Source of the DNA: an uncultured Bacteroidia bacterium
GTDB lineage: Bacteria; Bacteroidota; Bacteroidia; Bacteroidales; Prolixibacteraceae
Reading direction: 5' to 3'
Assembly (NCBI GenBank): GCA_903905505.1
Contig: CAIVGL010000043.1
Span: forward strand, 1 to 40,831
DNA: 40,831 bases
In this document: piece after piece, positions 8,826-17,681 of the stretch
Layout of the letters: each line of letters starts with the position of its first letter
How positions within the stretch are numbered: position 1 is the first letter of the stretch
The notes under the pieces: model-generated
The model's database searches: none
What the model saw: only the letters and a program-made list of their open reading frames with translations
Told to the model about the DNA's origin: nothing
Made by a program: the position numbers and the translations under genes

Positions 8826-9403
8826 CTGGGTATGAGATTTTCATACGTGTGACAACAAGCTAATCAAGGTACTAATTGGGTAGCGCCTTGTCGGGAAAAG
8901 CTTTGTGCTGTGCCAGATCTTTAATTGTTTTTTTTTCGGAAAGAGCTACAATTCCTGATTTTCTGTTGCTTATCGTACAATTGTTTGGTAGGTTCGTGTG
9001 ATTCTCCAATATTGTTAACTTATGATACCCGATTTAATGGAAATGGAGTACTGCCAAAACTAGATATCTCATCATTAAAATTTGAAAATCAAAGATTTAA
9101 TGACAAGCTGGAGCCTTGGTTTTTTTGGTGTTGAAAGATAAAAATGGGACTAAAATTAACGTATGTGACTTCTCGAGTGCCGGTCAAACAGGGAATCAAT
9201 ACCATTCATGGTTGCCCTTCTCGGAGTAACGGATGTTTTCTTCTCGGGTGAATCAAAAGATTGAAAAATTCAAGTAGATTGATCCATTCCTATACTTTAG
9301 CGGGTGTTTAACACAACTGTTTTTTGACTTGTACTCCGTTCATCTAAATTTATTAATATTGGGTAAAAATAAAACCAGTCTAAAACTAGTATTTAAATCG
9401 TAG
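8826..9403. other. Gene-poor stretch with decayed coding DNA
   Basis: About 580 bases without an intact gene. The only structure I can support is the gene remnant at 9020-9229. The stretch just before the desaturase fusion is AT-rich and holds TAATATTG (one mismatch from the -7 consensus) about 50 bases ahead of that gene, with no well-placed -33 box. Confidence 0.5.
9020..9229 (+). pseudogene. Remnant of an unidentified gene, frameshifted
   Basis: One frame reads LLTYDTRFNGNGVLPKLDIS...FNDKLEPW up to about 9118; the next frame continues in protein-like fashion as LVLKDKNGTKINVCDFSSAG then QTGNQYHSWLPF to a TAA at 9227-9229. Joined, they read like the C-terminal part of a secreted carbohydrate-related protein, but I cannot name the family. 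No start, no full-length frame and no neighbouring partner remain, so it is most likely a decayed gene fragment. Confidence 0.4.
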
Positions 9404-11707
9404 ATGAGCCTTTTGAAAACTGATCGCATTGATGGAACGGCTAATGTTTCGCTTTCTTCAAAAAAGCTTGATTACTCGCTAACTGGTGAGAATACAAAAA
9501 GAGCTGTCGAGTTAGGACTTGCTGAAGCCGATTGGTATCAAACTCCCGTGCCGCGAGCAACCATGCGTGAATTATTAACACGTAAAAATGGGCCTGCAAT
9601 TCGGGATACACTCTTACTTATCGTTGTCTTAGTCAGTACCGCGGTTACCACGGTCGTTTTCTGGGGTACCTGGTGGGCTGTGATTTCATACCTTATTTAT
9701 GCTGTATTTTACGGCACCAGCTCCGATTCAAGATGGCATGAGTGTGGTCATGGGACCGCTTTCAAAACAAACTGGATGAATGATGCTTTATACGAAGTGG
9801 CATCTTTTATGGTTATGCGCGAATCGGTGGTTTGGCGCTGGAGTCATAACCGCCACCATAGCGATACGATAATTGTTGGACGCGATCCGGAGATTCAAAT
9901 TCCACGTCCACCAAACCTGATGATGCTCGCGCTCTCCCTTATTAATTTGCCCGGCTACAAAGCCTACTATCCAGGTCTGATTCGTCATGCACTGGGCAAG
10001 GTTACTGGGGCAGAGAGGACTTTTGTCCCGGAGACTGAATTTGGGAAGATATTCAGAAATGCACGTATAATAGTTCTCATTTACACCTTGGTCATTATAT
10101 CCGCCATCGTGTTAAAGACTTGGATTCCTGTTTTCCTATTTATCTTGCCACAATTTTTTGGCACCTGGTTGATGATTTTGCACAATACTCCGCAACATGC
10201 TGGTCTTGCTGAAAATGTATTAGATCATCGTCTGAATTGTCGCACCGTCTATATGAACCCCATAAGTCGGTTTATTTATTGGAACATGAACTATCATGTC
10301 GAGCATCACATGTTTCCGCTCGTTCCCTACCATGCGCTTCCTAAACTTCATAAATTGGTAAAAGATGATTGTCCGCCTGTGTATCCATCTATTTACTCCG
10401 CTTGGAAGGAGATCCTGCCAACGATAATTAAGCAAGTTAAAGACCCTTCGTACTGCGTGAAACGAAAACTGCCTGAATCTAAAGGTCGAATTGACGAGCG
10501 CATATTACGCACCGATCGCCTCCCGGATGCCGACGGATGGATAGAGGTTACTGCTTCTACTCGACTGATTAATGAAGATGTGATTCGCTTTGATTCCGGG
10601 AAGAAGACCTTTGCGATACACCGCGATAAAGAGGGGAAACTTTATGCCACCGATGGTATTTGCACCCATGGAAATACCCATCTCAGCGAAGGTCTAGTGA
10701 AAGGCAAGATCATCGAATGCCCGAAACACAACGGCCGATTTAATCTGGCTGATGGTTCCCCAGCTCGAGCACCAATATGTGTTGGATTGGCCACTTATCC
10801 GGTGGAAGAGCGAAACGGCTCTATCTGGATTAATCTGAAAAGAGCAGGGGGCGATGGTGCGCGTTCTGAGAAAAAATACGAGCTCGTTGTTGTTAGCAAT
10901 TTAAGTGTCTCCACGTTTATTAAAGAGCTTGTTTTGGAGCCAATTGATGTCAAAGAAAAAATGGTGTTTACTCCTGGGGACTATATTCAGATTGACATTC
11001 CAAGTTATGAGGAGATCAGTTTTCACGATTTTGAGATTCCGGAGCCCTATGCTTCAGTCTGGAATCGTCAAGGCATTTTTAATCTTACAAGCAAAAACAT
11101 CGAATCGGGACGCAGAAATAACTATTCTCTTGCGAGCAATTGTGTAACCGAGCGAACACTTAAATTTAATGTCCGTCTTGCCACTCCGCCTCCTGGTCAA
11201 GATTGCCCTCCAGGCATTGGGTCTAGCTATATTTTTAATTTAAGGCCAGGTGATCGGGTTTCTGCCATTGGGTCGTTTGGCGATTTCCATATCAAACCAA
11301 CTCAGAAAGAGATGGTCTACATTGGCGGTGGTGCAGGGATGGCTCCTATACGTGCGCACCTTGCACACCTTTTTGAAAATGAGTCAACGAACCGTAAAGT
11401 TAGCTATTGGTATGGCTCACGCTCGAAACAAGAGATTTTCTACGACGATTATTTTGAGAACCTAGCAGATCAGCATCCTAATTTTAGTTTTCAGATTGCC
11501 CTCTCAGATCCGTTGACTGATGAACCTTGGACTGGAGATAAAGGGTTTATTCATGAGGTTGTATTTGAAAACTACCTAAAGAATCATCCCACCCCTAAAT
11601 CCATAGAGTTCTATCTCTGCGGTCCCCCAATGATGATCAAAGCCTGTCTTAAAATGCTCGCCGGCCTAGGTGTAGCCGAAGAACAGATTGCCTTCGATGA
11701 GTTTTAA
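9404..11707 (+). CDS. Desaturase-Rieske-NqrF-like reductase fusion oxygenase
   Basis: A 767-residue three-part enzyme. Residues 60-345 form a membrane fatty acid desaturase/hydroxylase domain with transmembrane stretches near 68-102 and 220-255 and the di-iron histidine boxes HECGH (112-116), HNRHH (148-152), HNTPQH (260-265) and HVEHH (298-302). Residues 375-480 form a Rieske [2Fe-2S] domain with C420-T-H422 and C439-P-K-H442. Residues 490-767 match the FAD/NADH domain of NqrF: RNNYS (571-575), ATPPPGQDCPPG, GGGAGMAPIR (641-650), WYGSRS, and CGPPMM (739-744), ending at DEF. NqrF's own ferredoxin domain and N-terminal helix are absent; the Rieske domain takes their place. The natural reading is a self-sufficient NADH-FAD-Rieske-di-iron oxygenase or desaturase whose substrate is unknown. 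It stands alone and ends at a strong terminator. Confidence 0.9.
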   Translation: MSLLKTDRIDGTANVSLSSKKLDYSLTGENTKRAVELGLAEADWYQTPVPRATMRELLTRKNGPAIRDTLLLIVVLVSTAVTTVVFWGTWWAVISYLIYAVFYGTSSDSRWHECGHGTAFKTNWMNDALYEVASFMVMRESVVWRWSHNRHHSDTIIVGRDPEIQIPRPPNLMMLALSLINLPGYKAYYPGLIRHALGKVTGAERTFVPETEFGKIFRNARIIVLIYTLVIISAIVLKTWIPVFLFILPQFFGTWLMILHNTPQHAGLAENVLDHRLNCRTVYMNPISRFIYWNMNYHVEHHMFPLVPYHALPKLHKLVKDDCPPVYPSIYSAWKEILPTIIKQVKDPSYCVKRKLPESKGRIDERILRTDRLPDADGWIEVTASTRLINEDVIRFDSGKKTFAIHRDKEGKLYATDGICTHGNTHLSEGLVKGKIIECPKHNGRFNLADGSPARAPICVGLATYPVEERNGSIWINLKRAGGDGARSEKKYELVVVSNLSVSTFIKELVLEPIDVKEKMVFTPGDYIQIDIPSYEEISFHDFEIPEPYASVWNRQGIFNLTSKNIESGRRNNYSLASNCVTERTLKFNVRLATPPPGQDCPPGIGSSYIFNLRPGDRVSAIGSFGDFHIKPTQKEMVYIGGGAGMAPIRAHLAHLFENESTNRKVSYWYGSRSKQEIFYDDYFENLADQHPNFSFQIALSDPLTDEPWTGDKGFIHEVVFENYLKNHPTPKSIEFYLCGPPMMIKACLKMLAGLGVAEEQIAFDEF

Positions 11708-11739
11708 GAAGAGGCCTACTCTGCTGGTCTTATAATAAA

Positions 11740-11782
11740 AAAGGGTTTAGGAAGGTGAAACTTCTTAAACCCTTTTTTTTTA
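11740..11782 (+). terminator. Rho-independent terminator after the desaturase fusion
   Basis: A 15-bp stem with one G-U wobble (11740-11754 with 11761-11775), loop GTGAAA, followed by an unbroken run of T. It lies 33 bases after the stop of the fusion gene. Apex and stem are almost the same as in the hairpin at 1932-1967. Confidence 0.9.
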
Positions 11783-11924
11783 TGTCTAATTCTTTGAAAA
11801 ATTCTTGTTTGGGTTTGATTTTTCCGGAGTAAAATAGGCTAAATAGAATTTAAAGGATCGAATATTTTGAATGATACAGCAGGAAGAATTATTGAAAAAA
11901 TTTTATCGAATTCAGCCAATATTC

Positions 11925-11932
11925 TATCTTTG
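11925..11932 (+). promoter_or_regulatory. -7 box TATCTTTG ahead of the thioredoxin-fold gene
   Basis: A perfect TAnnTTTG match 18 bases before the ATG at 11951. The -33 region is only TTTT/TTTA-like. Its position inside the longer reading frame argues that translation starts at 11951 and not at 11867. Confidence 0.5.
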
Positions 11933-11950
11933 AAATCTAAATTCAATAAT

Positions 11951-12475
11951 ATGAAATATTTTAAAATTCTAATTCTTCTTATTTTCTTCTCATTAAAACT
12001 TCAAGGTCAGTCGGTTGCGGATTTTACCATTTCATCGGTAACCGACAATCGCAGTTTTACCTTAAGTAAGTCGAAAGGTAAATTTATCGCTCTCCATTTT
12101 TTATTGAAAACAGAGTGTCCTTATTGTATAAAACATACCAATGACTACTTTGAAAAAGCGAGCTCATTACCTAATGTGCTTCAAATATTTATTAAGCCAG
12201 ACGAAGAGAAAGATATTAAAGGATGGGCTGAAAAGTTGGGTGGCAATAAGGCTAATAAATATCCTATTTACCAGGATGTTAAGGCTAAGCTTGCGGATCA
12301 ATTTAATATCCCCTCTGGCTATGCCTTTCATGGTCAAATAGTGCACTATCCTGCATTGATCTTGCTCAATGAAAAAGGGGAAGAAGTATTTAGATATATT
12401 GGCAAAAATAATTCAGATCGGTATTCATTTGAAAATTTAAAAGCAACGATTCAGGACCTAATGAATAAGAAATAG
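11951..12475 (+). CDS. Secreted thioredoxin-fold/peroxiredoxin-like protein
   Basis: A 174-residue protein when started at 11951, which opens a signal peptide (MKYFKILILLIFFSLKLQGQ) right after a -7 promoter box; the frame from 11867 would add 28 unlikely residues. The mature part has the AhpC/TSA-type layout: VADFTISSVTDNRSFTLS, then a strand and a CPYC active-site pair (TECPYCIKH), and later YPALILLNEKGEEVFRYIG with the cis-proline position (HYPALIL). The CxxC pair points to a periplasmic thiol:disulfide reductase or a peroxiredoxin relative. The two small genes that follow on the same strand are close enough to be co-transcribed. Confidence 0.8.
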   Translation: MKYFKILILLIFFSLKLQGQSVADFTISSVTDNRSFTLSKSKGKFIALHFLLKTECPYCIKHTNDYFEKASSLPNVLQIFIKPDEEKDIKGWAEKLGGNKANKYPIYQDVKAKLADQFNIPSGYAFHGQIVHYPALILLNEKGEEVFRYIGKNNSDRYSFENLKATIQDLMNKK

Positions 12476-12508
12476 GCCCCAGTCCAATGCATCGTATATT
12501 TTTATTTT

Positions 12509-12838
12509 ATGCACATATCAATTAAAGGATTAAAACCAAAAGGTTTGTGGGGATTTATTCGATTTTGGACTTTAGCCATCCCCTCATTTGGTGAGGCAAA
12601 ATCGGCCAAAGGGAATCTTTATAGTGCAGTCAAAAAAATCAACGGCTATAATTGTACTTTGTCGGCTTGGGAAAGTCGTGAACTCATGCTGGCTTTTATG
12701 AGAAATGGTGTTCATCTTAAGGCCATGAAAGCATTTACATCCATAGCAACCGGTCGAACATATGGGTATGAATCTGATATAATTCCAACTTGGGAAGAGG
12801 CCTATTCACTACTAGAATCAAAAGGAAAAAATTATTAA
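12509..12838 (+). CDS. DUF3291/spheroidene monooxygenase-like small protein
   Basis: A 109-residue soluble protein. GFIRFWTLAIPSFGEAKSAKG, then YNCTLSAWESRELMLAFMRNGVHLKAMKAF, has the pattern of the ABM-fold families related to DUF3291 and CrtA (dimeric alpha-beta barrels, some heme-binding). No catalytic role can be assigned. It begins 33 bases after the thioredoxin-fold gene and ends 10 bases before the next small gene, so the three may form one transcription unit. Confidence 0.6.
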   Translation: MHISIKGLKPKGLWGFIRFWTLAIPSFGEAKSAKGNLYSAVKKINGYNCTLSAWESRELMLAFMRNGVHLKAMKAFTSIATGRTYGYESDIIPTWEEAYSLLESKGKNY

Positions 12839-12848
12839 AACTTGCACT

Positions 12849-13130
12849 ATGAAAACATCATTCAATAAGTTTATTTATATTGGGTTTGTCATTTTTGGAA
12901 TTTATGAATTGGTCGCACGGCACTCTCCAGGTGATGCAGCAACATATTTGGGAATCGCTTTAGCATTTGATCCTTTTGATCAAACACAGTCATGGGAAAA
13001 AAGGCCAACTTGGCAAAAGGCAGTTTTAGTAATTCACCTAGCGATTGTTCTTGGTCTGTTTGGTTATATGATTGGAACTGCATCAGGTGATTTTAAGAAA
13101 GGAATCATGGATGGCTGGCAAGGGAAATAA
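12849..13130 (+). CDS. Small membrane protein of unknown function
   Basis: A 93-residue protein with two hydrophobic stretches (about residues 8-24 and 58-77) joined by a polar loop carrying DPFDQTQSWEKRPTW, and a short basic C-terminus. I do not recognise the family. It starts 10 bases after the preceding stop, which supports it as a real, co-transcribed gene. Confidence 0.6.
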   Translation: MKTSFNKFIYIGFVIFGIYELVARHSPGDAATYLGIALAFDPFDQTQSWEKRPTWQKAVLVIHLAIVLGLFGYMIGTASGDFKKGIMDGWQGK

Positions 13131-13205
13131 ATTTCTTGCTTTCCCCTATTAGGGTTTATGAGATTGGAGGAGGTTTGCCAAATAAATAGACGATAACTTA
13201 ATCGG

Positions 13206-13574
13206 CTACTTCGCGCAGATCTCTATACTGATTCGTTTGTTTGGAATCGGACTATAAGCCAGACATTGTGCACAAGTCTGAACGACTGGGTTCTTCGGGA
13301 TGGAAAAATAGAATTCATCCCCTTCTTTGATCGTGGATGGGAAGGTACAGATGCTTGCCAATCCAAATACATTTTGATAAGTCTTACTCGTGATTGGATT
13401 TTGCCAACTACTCTCATAGAGCGATTTGTCCACATTACCCTCTATTATTTCAATGACATAATTCATGCAAATACCTTGCAACACCAATTTGCCTTTAAAA
13501 CAGTCAACCGAAGTGCTACTCGACTTCTTGCATGCCAGGTTTAAAAGAAGAGTTAGGATGAGTAAATATTTCAT
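13206..13574 (-). CDS. Small predicted lipoprotein, cysteine-rich
   Basis: A 122-residue protein with a lipoprotein signal (MKYLLILTLLLNLACKK, Cys at residue 15). The mature part has six further cysteines, including CAQC near residue 107 and CFKGK, which could form disulfides outside the cytoplasm. No family recognised. It converges with the small genes upstream and lies about 70 bases after the stop of the minus-strand glycoside hydrolase-like gene's convergent neighbour region, with no visible partner. Confidence 0.55.
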   Translation of the reverse strand: MKYLLILTLLLNLACKKSSSTSVDCFKGKLVLQGICMNYVIEIIEGNVDKSLYESSWQNPITSKTYQNVFGLASICTFPSTIKEGDEFYFSIPKNPVVQTCAQCLAYSPIPNKRISIEICAK

Positions 13575-13644
13575 CTTTTAACAGGTTGGTTGCTGAATAA
13601 ATTAGATCCCTAAAGTTAACCCTTCTTATGCACTTTTTCAGTTT

Positions 13645-16098
13645 TTAATGTCCTGAACCGCTCGGTATAGGTATCAGCCAGACCTCTGCCACCTGAACAC
13701 CTCTGCCACTTCCGCCGATTCCAGGAGGCCTGCTCCATTTGAGTCGAAGCTTGCCTGACTGTGTTGCTTCAGCAGGAAGTTCAAACTCCACCGGTTGGTA
13801 ATCCATCTCTTTCGGTCGCATGGGATGAACTTCAATTTTATCATTCGCAACAAGTCTTATAAGACCTCTTCCCTCTGGTCCATAAACAATCCGAAGGCGA
13901 TAGCGGCTCGATTTATCTAGATCTGGATAGTACATCTCCAACGGATGATCGTGGATTGTTTCGGCATAGGTGCAGGATGAGATTCGGGCTTCATGATTCA
14001 ATAAGCGGACCACCATCCCAGAGGCAGGACCATATTGAAATGCAGGATCATCGGCATACGCAGTCCCTCTAACAAGATGCGGCTGCGATCCTATCTTTCC
14101 AAGATCATCGTAGAACCCACCTTTGCCGGGGTTACCCCAATTGACGATCTTGTCAAGTCGAGCCAAGCGCTCGGACTCATTGGCAAGAGTCTTAATCTCA
14201 GAAAATTGTTTGTTCAGCCAGGGTGCATTGTTCAATGGAAAGTCGATAAGATCGAGGTTTGCTCCCCGCCGCACTCCGATCGCTTTATATCGCGTCACGC
14301 TTAGCTGCATATGAATACTTTGGAACAGTGCCTCTGCCAGTTCAAAAACACGGGCACGGGTTTGAGCCCATTGCTTAATATCTGGGGTTGCTAGCGCCGC
14401 TTCTGCATTTGTTATGGCGGTTAAACTGCCAGAAGAGGATGCTTTTCGAAGGAATTCTATCGCTTTTTGCTCTTGCGCTGTTTCCCAGTATAGTCGAGTC
14501 TGGTCTGTTGCATCATAACAAGCACGATATAAAGCTTGTTGGAAGCGCCAGTTTTGCAGAATCTGTGGGGAGGCATTCTTTTCGAGTTCCTGAAATTGGA
14601 CCAAAGTAGTCTGAACACCTTCGTTCTCAATCAATGCTCCTCTCCAATTCTGTTCTAATTTAAGTAGTCCCTTCGAAAACGAATCTCCCATTTCTGAGCC
14701 AATAAAATACCGACTATAATCGAGAAGAATCGACTCTATTGTAGCATCGGGATTCCATCCTAAACTACTCCAAAGAATCTTATTCACATCGTCGTTGCAC
14801 CCTTCTGAATAGGTAATAAAGCCTTGTTCGGCCTTTGGTTGTATCCGTTTAAAGATTGCCGACTCATCGACTGGACGTGGGTTAATAGGCTCGCGGTTGA
14901 GGGTTGCGACATAGGCAAAATCCCAATCCGGAACAGGGTATTGTGCCCAAGCTGAGTGGGTAATATCGGGATAGAAACGCATCTTAAACCGTTTTGGAAC
15001 TTTTGCCCGTAAATCATCAAGGCTCTCAAATTGCTGAGGACCAAACACGATGCCTTCTAGCCAGGTGGGTTCCGTTCGCATAATGGTGTAGAAGTCGTTC
15101 ATCCAGGCAGCATTAAATCCCTGTGGCGACATCCACATTTTAGCCCCTGGATGGAGTTTTTTAAGCTGTGCGGTCTGCTTCTCTAGCATAGGAAACAAGT
15201 TCTTCGGAGAGGTATGACCAGGATCACCTCCAGGGACAAATACGGCATCAACCTTTGGCAATTGTCGAAGGACATTGCCCCACTCTTTTAACGCTTTATC
15301 TACCGTGGCTTTGTCGCCATAGTCTTTTTCCATTGCAGGATACCAGATCCAACACTCTATCCCATAAGCCTTTGCTAGCCCCGACATTTTGATCATCATT
15401 TTCATCGGATCCATTGGAAAGTGAGGACTATCGAGATCATCATCTGAAACAGGAGGGAGTAATTCGATGGCATTCGTGCCAAAAATGATTAAGTCACGGA
15501 AGTATTGCTCCCACATGGGCACCGACCATCCATCATACGAATTTGTTTTTGCACGATATCCTAACTGATGACCTCTAAGGGGATATTTTGGAGAGGTGGA
15601 TAGATTCACCGAATTCGGTAGTGAGACTTTCTCTCTTGAATAATCCATCAGTCGCAGGAGTCGTCCAGCACCGAAAAGGACCCCTCGAGCATCGTTACCA
15701 GCAACAATTACCAATCCTGTTTCAAGGGTTAGAATTTGATATCCTTCGGGCTTATGATTATCTCCAGCTTTTAGCCGATTTGTCAAGGCAGGAAAAGAGC
15801 GAATGATCTCTTTCGTTTGACCAAGCACCACCCCTTTATCCCCATTACTTGGGAGCTTAGTGGAAATTACCCAGCGAATCCAGCTCCGTTTCTCCACTTC
15901 ATCAAGCAACATCTCAGATGCTTTCAGTTCCGGACCACTCATGCCTGGGGCGAGAACTAGCACTGCAGCAGAAAGGTCAACTGGCCCATTTTGAGCCTCG
16001 CTATTAGTTGGGTTTTGGGTTTCCCCACTCGACAAAATAGGAAGTATGACGAAGAAGAAACAGACTAGCAACAATACACTCAATCTTTTTTTACACAT
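13645..16098 (-). CDS. Secreted glycoside hydrolase-like protein (GH67/GH20-type N-terminal domain)
   Basis: An 817-residue exported protein. The signal peptide (MCKKRLSVLLLVCFFFVILP) is followed at residues 45-155 by a GH20b/GH67-N-type domain (ASEMLLDEVEKRS, GVVLGQTKEI, PEGYQILTLETGLVIVAGND, ARGVLFGAGRLLRLM), the non-catalytic module found before hexosaminidase, hyaluronidase and alpha-glucuronidase barrels. Residues 170-450 look like a TIM barrel beginning with PLRGHQLGYR, with VFVPGGDPGHTSP and MWMSPQGFN as likely active-site loops. A helical part and a C-terminal beta-sandwich (residues 680-817) follow. It most resembles GH67/GH115-type alpha-glucuronidases, but the exact family and acid pair cannot be fixed by eye. 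It faces a divergent sulfatase, consistent with joint action on an acidic or sulfated glycan. Confidence 0.75.
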   Translation of the reverse strand: MCKKRLSVLLLVCFFFVILPILSSGETQNPTNSEAQNGPVDLSAAVLVLAPGMSGPELKASEMLLDEVEKRSWIRWVISTKLPSNGDKGVVLGQTKEIIRSFPALTNRLKAGDNHKPEGYQILTLETGLVIVAGNDARGVLFGAGRLLRLMDYSREKVSLPNSVNLSTSPKYPLRGHQLGYRAKTNSYDGWSVPMWEQYFRDLIIFGTNAIELLPPVSDDDLDSPHFPMDPMKMMIKMSGLAKAYGIECWIWYPAMEKDYGDKATVDKALKEWGNVLRQLPKVDAVFVPGGDPGHTSPKNLFPMLEKQTAQLKKLHPGAKMWMSPQGFNAAWMNDFYTIMRTEPTWLEGIVFGPQQFESLDDLRAKVPKRFKMRFYPDITHSAWAQYPVPDWDFAYVATLNREPINPRPVDESAIFKRIQPKAEQGFITYSEGCNDDVNKILWSSLGWNPDATIESILLDYSRYFIGSEMGDSFSKGLLKLEQNWRGALIENEGVQTTLVQFQELEKNASPQILQNWRFQQALYRACYDATDQTRLYWETAQEQKAIEFLRKASSSGSLTAITNAEAALATPDIKQWAQTRARVFELAEALFQSIHMQLSVTRYKAIGVRRGANLDLIDFPLNNAPWLNKQFSEIKTLANESERLARLDKIVNWGNPGKGGFYDDLGKIGSQPHLVRGTAYADDPAFQYGPASGMVVRLLNHEARISSCTYAETIHDHPLEMYYPDLDKSSRYRLRIVYGPEGRGLIRLVANDKIEVHPMRPKEMDYQPVEFELPAEATQSGKLRLKWSRPPGIGGSGRGVQVAEVWLIPIPSGSGH

Positions 16099-16137
16099 GA
16101 CAAGGGCTCATTAAGTAATTATAAATTAATATATTGT

Positions 16138-16145
16138 CAAATCTA
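16138..16145 (-). promoter_or_regulatory. -7 box for the glycoside hydrolase-like gene
   Basis: Minus strand TAGATTTG, a perfect TAnnTTTG, 40 bases before the ATG at 16098, in the 200-base divergent region shared with the sulfatase. The -33 half is not clear. Confidence 0.4.
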
Positions 16146-16300
16146 ATAAAATCGATCATTATAAAATCATAATGATCTTTAATATTCAAAATATCGGACT
16201 AGAAGTTCTAGTGTTTGTAAATATTTTAATTTCAAATTCTTAGGCTAAAAATACCAGAATTAGTTACTTAATTTCACCCCTTATACCTAAAAAAATACAG

Positions 16301-17674
16301 ATGGCACATCGTTTTCTTCCAATCATTTATGCAATTCTTTTTAGCCTTTTTTTCGCCAAAGAATCAAGGGCACAAAAGCCAAATATTCTTTTTATTGTTG
16401 GAGATGATGTGGGGTATAATGACACCGGTTTTCAAAATTGCAAAGATATTCCCACCCCAAATCTAGATGCATTAGCTGCCTCTGGGGTAGTGTTCACGAA
16501 TGGTTATGTGACCGGTCCCTATTGTTCTCCAACACGAGCTGGCTTGTTAACCGGTCGTTATCAGCAGCGTTTCGGACATGAGTTTAACCCTGGAGGAAAT
16601 ATTCAAGGTTTGCCACTTACCGAAACCACCATCGCCAATCGCCTTAAAGAATTGGGTTATGAGACCGGAGCGGTAGGTAAATGGCATCTTGGGGCACAAC
16701 CAGATATGCAGCCACAGAAACGTGGATTTAATGAGTTTTACGGCTTCCTGGGTGGAGGTCATAGTTATTTTAAAAGTTCAGGTATCCTAAGAGGAACTGA
16801 ACAAGTGGATGAACTTGACTATACCACAGACGCATTTGGGAGAGAGGCCGTGAGTTTCATTGAACGACATCAGAAAAACCCGTGGTTTTTGTATTTGGCT
16901 TTTAATGCCGTACATACTCCCATGGATGCTACGGATGATCGTTTGGCAAAATTTACCCATATTCAGGATAAGCGACGACAGACTTATGATGCCATGATGC
17001 TTGCCATGGACGAAGCAATCGGCAAGGTCCTTCAGAAGGTTGCAGACGTTGGACAGGAGAAAAATACGCTAATTATTTTCATCAGTGACAATGGTGGTCC
17101 TACGATGAAGGCAACCACGATGAATGGATCCTCGAATTTTCCACTTCGAGGGGGAAAGCGCACAACGCTTGAAGGGGGTATTCGAGTGCCATTTGTCTTA
17201 TCATGGCCGGGACATGTTAGCCCAGGGAAATATCATCTTCCAGTCATTCAGATGGATCTTACTGCCACAGCTCTCGTGGCTGGTGGGGTGAAAATAAAAT
17301 CAAAGATGAAGCTGGATGGAGTTAACCTAATCCCATTTATTTCTGGTAAAGAATCAACGGCTCCTCATGAGGCTTTGTATTGGCGTTTTGGCGGGCAGAT
17401 GGCTATCCGAAAAGGAGATTTTAAACTCGTCCGGTACGATAGCAATGCGGATACGAATACTGGCAAATCTCAACCCGTAACAGCTGTAAAGCTATATAAC
17501 CTAAAGGAAGATATAGGTGAAACTAATGATTTAGCCATAACTATGCCTGGCAAGCTTAAGGAAATGCAAAGGCAATGGAACGCTTGGAATGCTACCCTGG
17601 TAAAACCACTTTGGGGAGGTGAACCTGGCGATAATGATGGACCAGAGCCAGGAGCTCGGTTGAAGAAAAAATAG
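16301..17674 (+). CDS. Secreted sulfatase (arylsulfatase family S1)
   Basis: A 457-residue exported sulfatase. After a signal peptide (MAHRFLPIIYAILFSLFFA) come the metal-binding GDDVGYND (D35, D36), the formylglycine signature CSPTR (C75-R79) with TGRYQQRFGHE, GKWHLG, and the second metal site FISDNGGPT. The Cys in C-x-P-x-R needs oxidation by a formylglycine-generating or radical-SAM sulfatase-maturing enzyme, not present in this window. Length is normal for S1 sulfatases of the N-acetylgalactosamine-6-sulfatase/arylsulfatase type; the position of sulfate removed is not predictable. The unrecognised 252-residue gene starts only 7 bases after its stop. Confidence 0.93.
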   Translation: MAHRFLPIIYAILFSLFFAKESRAQKPNILFIVGDDVGYNDTGFQNCKDIPTPNLDALAASGVVFTNGYVTGPYCSPTRAGLLTGRYQQRFGHEFNPGGNIQGLPLTETTIANRLKELGYETGAVGKWHLGAQPDMQPQKRGFNEFYGFLGGGHSYFKSSGILRGTEQVDELDYTTDAFGREAVSFIERHQKNPWFLYLAFNAVHTPMDATDDRLAKFTHIQDKRRQTYDAMMLAMDEAIGKVLQKVADVGQEKNTLIIFISDNGGPTMKATTMNGSSNFPLRGGKRTTLEGGIRVPFVLSWPGHVSPGKYHLPVIQMDLTATALVAGGVKIKSKMKLDGVNLIPFISGKESTAPHEALYWRFGGQMAIRKGDFKLVRYDSNADTNTGKSQPVTAVKLYNLKEDIGETNDLAITMPGKLKEMQRQWNAWNATLVKPLWGGEPGDNDGPEPGARLKKK

Positions 17675-17681
17675 AATTACA

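Noticed and set aside
11867..11950. Longer N-terminus of the thioredoxin-fold protein
   Set aside because: A -7 box lies inside it at 11925-11932, and the internal ATG starts a signal peptide.
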